From: Kiritimatiellota bacterium
GTDB lineage: Bacteria > Verrucomicrobiota > Kiritimatiellia > JAAZAB01
Reading direction: 5' to 3'
Assembly (NCBI GenBank): GCA_008636095.1
Contig: VSJD01000131.1
Coordinates: 1 to 10,000, forward strand
DNA: 10,000 bases
Part shown: positions 6,006-10,000 of the stretch, in pieces
How positions within the stretch are numbered: position 1 is the stretch's first letter
Layout of the letters: every line of letters begins with the position of its first letter
Notes under the pieces: model-generated
Databases searched by the model: none
What the model was told of the DNA's origin: nothing
The model's input: only the letters and a program-made list of their open reading frames with translations
Position numbers and translations under genes: made by a program

Positions 6006-6176
6006 ATGGCCTATGTGATTTCAGATAAGTGTGTTGCCTGCGGCAAATGCGACGAAGTTTGTCCGGTGGAAGCGATTTCCAAGGGTGAAAAGAAATATAC
6101 CATCAATCCGGAAACCTGCGTGAATTGCGGGCAATGTGTCGACGAGTGCCCCTCGGAAGCCATTGCGGAAGTCTGA
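6006..6176 (+). CDS. Small ferredoxin with two [4Fe-4S] clusters
   Basis: This 56-residue protein starts MAYVISDKCVACGKC and carries two complete cluster motifs: CVACGKCDEVCP (residues 9-20) and CVNCGQCVDECP (38-49). These are the CxxCxxCxxxCP pattern of clostridial-type 2[4Fe-4S] ferredoxins, the commonest small low-potential electron carriers. Each cluster takes three Cys from one motif and the fourth from the other. The protein is acidic and cytosolic. AAAGGA lies about 8 bases before the ATG, a good ribosome binding site. It ends 5 bases before the lysS start, so the two are probably translated from one message. LysRS needs no ferredoxin, so the pairing likely reflects shared expression rather than function. 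Its redox partner is not in the window. Confidence 0.95.
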   Translation: MAYVISDKCVACGKCDEVCPVEAISKGEKKYTINPETCVNCGQCVDECPSEAIAEV

Positions 6177-6181
6177 TCCTC

Positions 6182-7651
6182 ATGACGGAATCCCCTGCAC
6201 AGCCCGTGGCGGTTCCTTGCCCGGACAGCGGCGATGGCGAACAACGGCTGGCCAAGCTCCAGCGGTTGGCGGCAGCCGGTTTCCCGCCGTTCGGTCAGGC
6301 CTTTCCCAATACCCGGTTGCTTGCGGACCTGCGCGCCGGTTTTCAGGAAGGCCTGGCTGTACGCGCGGCCGGCCGGCTGATGACCATCCGCGACATGGGT
6401 AAAAGCATTTTTGCCGATCTGCGCGACGGGAGCGACCGCTTCCAGCTCTACGCGGGCAAATCCCATACTGCCGAATTCGACGTTTTCAAGCACCTGCTTG
6501 ATGCGGGGGACCTGATTGGCGTGGAAGGCGAACTGTTTACCACCCGCATGGGTGAGTTGACAATCCGCATCCTGAAATGGACACTGCTGGCCAAGGCCCT
6601 GCGCCCGCTGCCGGAAAAATGGCATGGGCTTAAGGACGTTGAAATCCGCTATCGCCAGCGTTACCTCGACCTGGTTGCCAATCCCGAAGTGCGCCGGCTC
6701 TTTGACCAGCGTTCGCAGGCCGTGCGCGAAATCCGCGAGTTCCTTTGGGCCAAAGATTTTCGCGAAGTGGAAACGCCGATGATGCAGACCCAGGCCGGCG
6801 GCGCGGCGGCGCGGCCGTTCAAGACCCACTACACGGCCCTGAACACGGACATGTTTTTGCGCATCGCGCCGGAACTATATCTGAAACGCCTCCTGGTGGG
6901 TGGGTTCGACAAGCTGTTCGAGCTTAACCGCAATTTCCGCAATGAGGGTCTCTCCAAAACGCATAACCCCGAGTTCACCATGCTGGAGGTGTATCAGGCG
7001 TGGTCGGACCGCCAGGGCATGCAGGAGCTCGTGCAGGAATTGATCGTCACCGTGGTGCAAAAGGTGGTTGGCTCCCTGCAGGTGGGCCGGGATGAAAACC
7101 GGATTGACCTTGCCCCGCCCTGGCGCGAAGTCCCCTATCGCGATCTGATCCTGGAAAAGGCTGGAGCGGATTGGTATGACCTCGCGCCAGCCGCGGCCCG
7201 GGTGCGCGCGACCAGTCTGGGCCTGGCAATTGACCCGGCCTGGTCCATGACCCAGACCACGCACGAGATTTATGAAAAGCTTGTCGAGCGCACGCTTCAG
7301 AATCCGACCTTTGTGACGCGCCTGCCGCGGGACCTTGTGCCGCTGGCCAGAGTCTGCGCGGACGATGATCGTGTCGTGGACGTGTTCGAGCTGGTCATCG
7401 GCGGCAAGGAAATTGCCCCCGGCTATTCGGAACTGAACGATCCCCTTGAACAGCGCAAACGGTTGGAAGCGCAGTCGGGCGCCGAGGCCCAGAAGGTGGA
7501 CGAGGAGTTTCTGCTGGCTCTCGAACACGGCATGCCGCCGGCCGGCGGCATGGGCATCGGAATTGACCGCCTGATGATGATCCTGACCGGCGCGGAAGCC
7601 ATCCGTGACGTCATCCTGTTTCCGCAGTTGCGGCCGAAGAGTGATCACTGA
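6182..7651 (+). CDS. lysS: Lysyl-tRNA synthetase, class II
   Basis: This 489-residue cytosolic enzyme charges tRNA-Lys with lysine using ATP. An OB-fold anticodon-binding domain spans about 56-140 (AAGRLMTIRDMGKSIFADLR at 62-81). The class II core follows: motif 1 around RYLDLVANPEV to REVETPMM (160-201), motif 2 FRNEGLSKTHNPEFTMLE (252-269), and motif 3 GMGIGIDRLMMILTG (456-470). RIAPELYLKRLLVGGFDKLFELNRNF is intact, as is GYSELNDP (414-421). Length is close to the usual 490-510. The ATG at 6182 is 5 bases after the ferredoxin stop; GGAAG inside the ferredoxin end can serve as its ribosome binding site. Small deviations: the common ANG before the SELND motif reads APG, and the S of the SPLA(K/R) motif is V386. 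It heads toward lolC with a 15-base gap. Confidence 0.96.
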   Translation: MTESPAQPVAVPCPDSGDGEQRLAKLQRLAAAGFPPFGQAFPNTRLLADLRAGFQEGLAVRAAGRLMTIRDMGKSIFADLRDGSDRFQLYAGKSHTAEFDVFKHLLDAGDLIGVEGELFTTRMGELTIRILKWTLLAKALRPLPEKWHGLKDVEIRYRQRYLDLVANPEVRRLFDQRSQAVREIREFLWAKDFREVETPMMQTQAGGAAARPFKTHYTALNTDMFLRIAPELYLKRLLVGGFDKLFELNRNFRNEGLSKTHNPEFTMLEVYQAWSDRQGMQELVQELIVTVVQKVVGSLQVGRDENRIDLAPPWREVPYRDLILEKAGADWYDLAPAAARVRATSLGLAIDPAWSMTQTTHEIYEKLVERTLQNPTFVTRLPRDLVPLARVCADDDRVVDVFELVIGGKEIAPGYSELNDPLEQRKRLEAQSGAEAQKVDEEFLLALEHGMPPAGGMGIGIDRLMMILTGAEAIRDVILFPQLRPKSDH

Positions 7652-7666
7652 TTACTATCTTACACC

Positions 7667-8902
7667 ATGCTTCCTTTCTCCCTATTCATGGCGCTCAAGT
7701 ATATGAAGCCGAAGCGGACCTGGCTTTCGGTGATTTCCATCATCTCGGTCATCGGCGTCATGCTGGGCGTGGCCGTGCTGGTGATCGTGCTCTCCGTCAT
7801 GAGCGGGTTCGACGACATGTGGCGCGAAAAAATCCTGGGATTTGACGCGCATGTGACCGTCACACGGTCGGGGATAATCGACGACGAGGATCGCCTGGCC
7901 GAGGCGGTCAACAATATCCCGGGCGTGGCCGGAGTGGCGCCCTATGTCCAGGGCCTGGTCTTCGTCCAGCACGGCGGTATCGTGCATACCCCGGTCATGC
8001 GCGGCGTTGATATCGAGCGTGAACAGCAGGTCAGTCAGTTGCCCCGGCATATGGTGGCCGGTCGGTTCGAGATGGGTGAGGACGATGTCATCATCGGCCG
8101 GGAACTCGCCCGGCGCCTGAACGTTGCCGTGGGCGACAAACTGCTGGTCTATTCGCCGCAGAGCTTCATCGCCGGCAAGGATGAAATCCGCCTGCCGACG
8201 GAAATGAATGTGGCCGGTATTTTCGAGATCGGCATGTGGGAATACGATGTCGGGTTCATCCTGATGCCCCTGGCGGTTGCCCAGGAATTTTACGGTCTCA
8301 ACAGCGGTGTCCATGCCCTGCGGGTCATGACGGCCGACCCATTCCAGGCTCATATCGTGGCCGGGCGAATCGCCGAGCGTTTGCATGGGGAATATCCGGA
8401 CCTGCGCGTCCAGACCTGGATGGATCTGAACCGCCAGCTATTCGATGCCCTGCGGGTTGAAAAAAACATGATGTTTTTTCTGTTGATTTTCATTGTCCTG
8501 GTGGCGGCCTTTGGTATCACCAACACGCTGATCATCGTCGTGGTGCAGAAAACCAAGGAAATCGGGTTGCTCAAGGCGTTGGGCTTTCCCTCCGGCAGTA
8601 TCATGCGGATCTTCTTCTGGCAGGGCTGGATCCAGGGGTTCTTCGGCACCGTGCTGGGAATTATCATGGGGCTCGTGACACTGCATTACCGTAACGGCCT
8701 CATGCGTGGCATGGCGGCGGTCTGCCGCATGGAACTTTTTCCCAAGGAGTTGTATCACCTGAGTGAAATTCCGTCCCGTACGGCGCCGGGTGACATCGCG
8801 CTGATCGCGATCCTGTCGCTGATCATTTGCACTCTGGCCGGCCTGTTGCCGGCCTGGCGTGCCGCGCGGTTGAATCCGGCTGAGGCTTTGCGTTATGAAT
8901 AA
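7667..8902 (+). CDS. LolC/LolE-family lipoprotein-releasing permease
   Basis: This 411-residue inner-membrane protein is the membrane half of the ABC exporter that lifts mature lipoproteins from the inner membrane for delivery through LolA to the outer membrane. It has the family layout: one membrane helix near the N-terminus (about 22-45), a periplasmic domain of some 220 residues (46-265), then three helices (about 266-292, 317-339, 376-397). The cytoplasmic TKEIGLLKALGFPSGSI (296-312) contacts the ATPase, and the C-terminal PAWRAARLNPAEALRYE is typical. Only one such subunit gene is present, so it may work as a LolF-like homodimer rather than a LolC-LolE pair (inference). No ribosome binding site is visible 15 bases after lysS. 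It overlaps lolD by 8 bases. Confidence 0.94.
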   Translation: MLPFSLFMALKYMKPKRTWLSVISIISVIGVMLGVAVLVIVLSVMSGFDDMWREKILGFDAHVTVTRSGIIDDEDRLAEAVNNIPGVAGVAPYVQGLVFVQHGGIVHTPVMRGVDIEREQQVSQLPRHMVAGRFEMGEDDVIIGRELARRLNVAVGDKLLVYSPQSFIAGKDEIRLPTEMNVAGIFEIGMWEYDVGFILMPLAVAQEFYGLNSGVHALRVMTADPFQAHIVAGRIAERLHGEYPDLRVQTWMDLNRQLFDALRVEKNMMFFLLIFIVLVAAFGITNTLIIVVVQKTKEIGLLKALGFPSGSIMRIFFWQGWIQGFFGTVLGIIMGLVTLHYRNGLMRGMAAVCRMELFPKELYHLSEIPSRTAPGDIALIAILSLIICTLAGLLPAWRAARLNPAEALRYE

Positions 8903-9620
8903 TCCGACACCATTATCCGGCTCGCCGCTTCCGGCGCCGGAAGGCGAAAATATTCTGCAGGTCGAATGCCTGAGCAAGACCTATATGCTTGGTAAGGCCG
9001 CGATTCCCGTTCTGCGGGATGTGTCCCTGGCCGTGCGTACGGGCGAGGTAATTTCGATTATCGGCGCCAGCGGCTCAGGCAAGAGTACCCTCTTGCATAT
9101 CCTGGGCGCGCTCGATCAGCCCAGCGGCGGCACGGTGCGGTTTCAAGGGCGCGATTTATATGCGCTCTCCGCCGCCCAGCGCACCGTTGTGCGGGGACGG
9201 CACATCGGGTTTGTGTTCCAGTTTTATCATCTCCTGCCGGAACTCGACGTGCTGGAAAACGTCATGTTGCCAGCTTTGAGCAGGAACGGCGCCCCTGCGG
9301 GCATGTGCGACCGGGCGCAGTCCCTACTGGAGGCGGTTGGCCTGGCTGGCCGCGCGAATCACCTGCCGATGGAACTCTCCGGCGGGGAGCAACAGCGCGT
9401 AGCCCTGGCGCGAGCCTTGATGAACCATCCCGACCTGGTACTGGCCGATGAGCCCACCGGCAACCTGGATTCCGTGACGGGCGGCCAGGTGCTGGAGTTT
9501 CTGTTCGCGCTCACCCGCGGCCAGCGGCGGACGCTCATCCTGGTGACGCACAATATCGCCGTAGCCCGCCTGTGCGACCGTGTCCTCGAACTAAAGGATG
9601 GGTGCTTGCAAGGCACGTGA
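8895..9620 (+). CDS. lolD: Lipoprotein-releasing ABC transporter ATP-binding protein
   Basis: This 241-residue ATPase drives the adjacent LolC/E-type permease from the cytoplasmic side. Motifs in order: A-loop Y30, Walker A GASGSGKST (57-65), Q-loop Q109 in FVFQFYHLLPEL, signature LSGGEQQRVALARAL (161-175), Walker B LVLADEP (181-187) with catalytic E186, D-loop GNLD (189-192) and switch H219 in THN. FQFYHLLPEL and LADEPTGNLDS are characteristic of the LolD/MacB/FtsE group; the gene pairing favours LolD. Its ATG lies inside the last codons of the permease gene (8-base overlap), so translation is coupled. Residues 1-20 are a short Pro-rich extension ahead of the core. It is the last gene of the ferredoxin-lysS-lolC-lolD run. 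Confidence 0.94.
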   Translation: MNNPTPLSGSPLPAPEGENILQVECLSKTYMLGKAAIPVLRDVSLAVRTGEVISIIGASGSGKSTLLHILGALDQPSGGTVRFQGRDLYALSAAQRTVVRGRHIGFVFQFYHLLPELDVLENVMLPALSRNGAPAGMCDRAQSLLEAVGLAGRANHLPMELSGGEQQRVALARALMNHPDLVLADEPTGNLDSVTGGQVLEFLFALTRGQRRTLILVTHNIAVARLCDRVLELKDGCLQGT

Positions 9621-9663
9621 AGCGTGCAATCGTTCCTTTGGGGGACACTGGGCAAGGTTCTGT

Positions 9664-9715
9664 TGGCGTGGCGCGGACGCCATCGCGTTGTTCTGCCGTA
9701 TGCAGACAACGCGAT
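9664..9715 (+). other. Two adjacent stem-loops after lolD
   Basis: The first pairs TGGCGT (9664-9669) with ACGCCA (9677-9682). The second pairs ATCGCGTTG (9682-9690) with CAACGCGAT (9707-9715), with an inner TCTGC/GCAGA stem around a CGTAT loop. The second is the strongest hairpin after lolD, but it is followed by AAAAA rather than T's, so it is not a classical terminator. It may still mark or protect the 3' end of the operon message. Confidence 0.5.
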
Positions 9716-9810
9716 AAAAAGCAAGTTGTTGATTATAGGTTGCAAGTATGGTGTTATGTGCGGAGGTCAAAGCACGAATGGAGAACCAGAAACGTTGATT
9801 TACGCGTTAG

Positions 9811-9887
9811 CGATATATCGGGCGTAGCTCTGAGCGAAGCCCGATGCCACCGTGTGGCGAATCCGGTTTCCGCCGGAGGCGGATTCG
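9811..9887. repeat. Cluster of three consecutive stem-loops
   Basis: After a CGATATATCG palindrome (9811-9820), ATCGGGC (9817-9823) pairs with GCCCGAT (9839-9845); GCCAC (9846-9850) pairs with GTGGC (9854-9858) around a 3-base loop; CGAATCCG (9858-9865) pairs with CGGATTCG (9880-9887). All stems are perfect and lie almost end to end. No coding frame is convincing here. It resembles dispersed intergenic palindromic elements (REP-like), but the family is not recognised. Confidence 0.5.
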
Positions 9888-9902
9888 AAAAAACAAGGCA
9901 AG

Positions 9903-9982
9903 CTTGGGTCGGATGTGGGTGCGCCGACCGTAGCGCTATACTTGTGTATGCGCAAGGTCGGGAAACCCGCAGACAGCCCAAG
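9903..9982. other. Long nested stem structure, possible structured RNA or palindromic element
   Basis: Five helices nest in order: CTTGGG (9903-9908) with CCCAAG (9977-9982); GTGGGT (9915-9920) with ACCCGC (9965-9970, one G:U); CCGACC (9924-9929) with GGTCGG (9956-9961); GCGC (9933-9936) with GCGC (9950-9953); ATAC (9938-9941) with GTAT (9946-9949) around a TTGT loop. A second GGTCGG at 9907-9912 can pair with the same CCGACC, giving an alternative fold. I do not recognise a known riboswitch, intron, SRP, RNase P or tmRNA motif. Both strands can fold, so the strand is undecided. Confidence 0.45.
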
Positions 9983-10000
9983 ATCGCCGCTGTGTCCTGC

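Larger units (their letters stand above)
9621..10000. other. Gene-free right end
   Basis: No open frame here has a good start, ribosome binding site and protein-like composition. The longest, from a GTG at 9624 to 9827 (67 residues), runs straight through the two hairpins and is judged spurious. The stretch is dominated by the stem-loops listed separately. Confidence 0.6.

Noticed and set aside
9763..9798. Possible leader peptide (MENQKR) after a GGAGG
   Set aside because: The spacing is long, the peptide is six residues with no regulatory codon run, and chance is a sufficient explanation.
9624..9827. A 67-residue plus-strand frame after lolD
   Set aside because: It starts with GTG without a ribosome binding site, reads through two strong hairpins and has no family-like features.
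9794..9900. Integron attC site suggested by GTTAG-like words and hairpins
   Set aside because: No matching pair of RYYYAAC and GTTRRRY core sites was found, and no integrase or cassette is present.

Overview
The window is moderately GC-rich bacterial DNA with eleven supported protein genes (one cut by the left edge), one tRNA gene and several repeat or hairpin patches. A Gram-negative host with an outer membrane is indicated by the lipoprotein-exporting ABC pair (LolC/E type permease plus LolD). The gene mix (clan GH-D-like sugar protein with a FadR-type GntR regulator, MEP-pathway IspD, lysS next to lolC-lolD) and the intergenic octamer and GAAGC-TTGGCG repeats suggest a PVC-group relative (Verrucomicrobiota, Kiritimatiellota or Lentisphaerota). 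That placement is inference from recollection, not from a marker-gene comparison.

Layout. Bases 1-1774 (minus strand) hold a two-gene operon: a FadR-subfamily GntR regulator, and overlapping its 3' end by 20 bases a large protein resembling the N-terminal half of GH36-like (clan GH-D) enzymes, which runs off the left edge. A promoter and an inverted-repeat operator sit in front of the regulator. Bases 2092-2183 are tRNA-Ser(CGA) with an encoded CCA. Then follow a small tandem-repeat patch, an XRE-type helix-turn-helix protein, a perfect 16-base palindrome and a small secreted Ala/Lys-rich protein.

Bases 3319-5824 are housekeeping: a SpoU/TrmH-family RNA 2'-O-methyltransferase on the minus strand, then divergently ispD (isoprenoid precursor synthesis) and a calcineurin-like phosphoesterase on the plus strand. 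Bases 5831-5982 are an array of 8-base repeats arranged as an inverted repeat and followed by a T-run, which probably ends the phosphoesterase transcript. Bases 6006-9620 form a tight plus-strand operon: a 56-residue two-cluster ferredoxin, lysyl-tRNA synthetase, a LolC/E permease and LolD, with gaps of 5 and 15 bases and an 8-base overlap.

The last 380 bases contain no convincing gene but are unusually rich in stem-loops, ending in an 80-base rod-like nested structure with an alternative pairing. This is the most unexplained part of the window. I found no CRISPR array, integrase or transposase, and no clear new defence or metabolic system. The points most worth a second look are the terminal hairpin cluster, the octamer inverted repeat, and the unusual GH-like protein with its own regulator.
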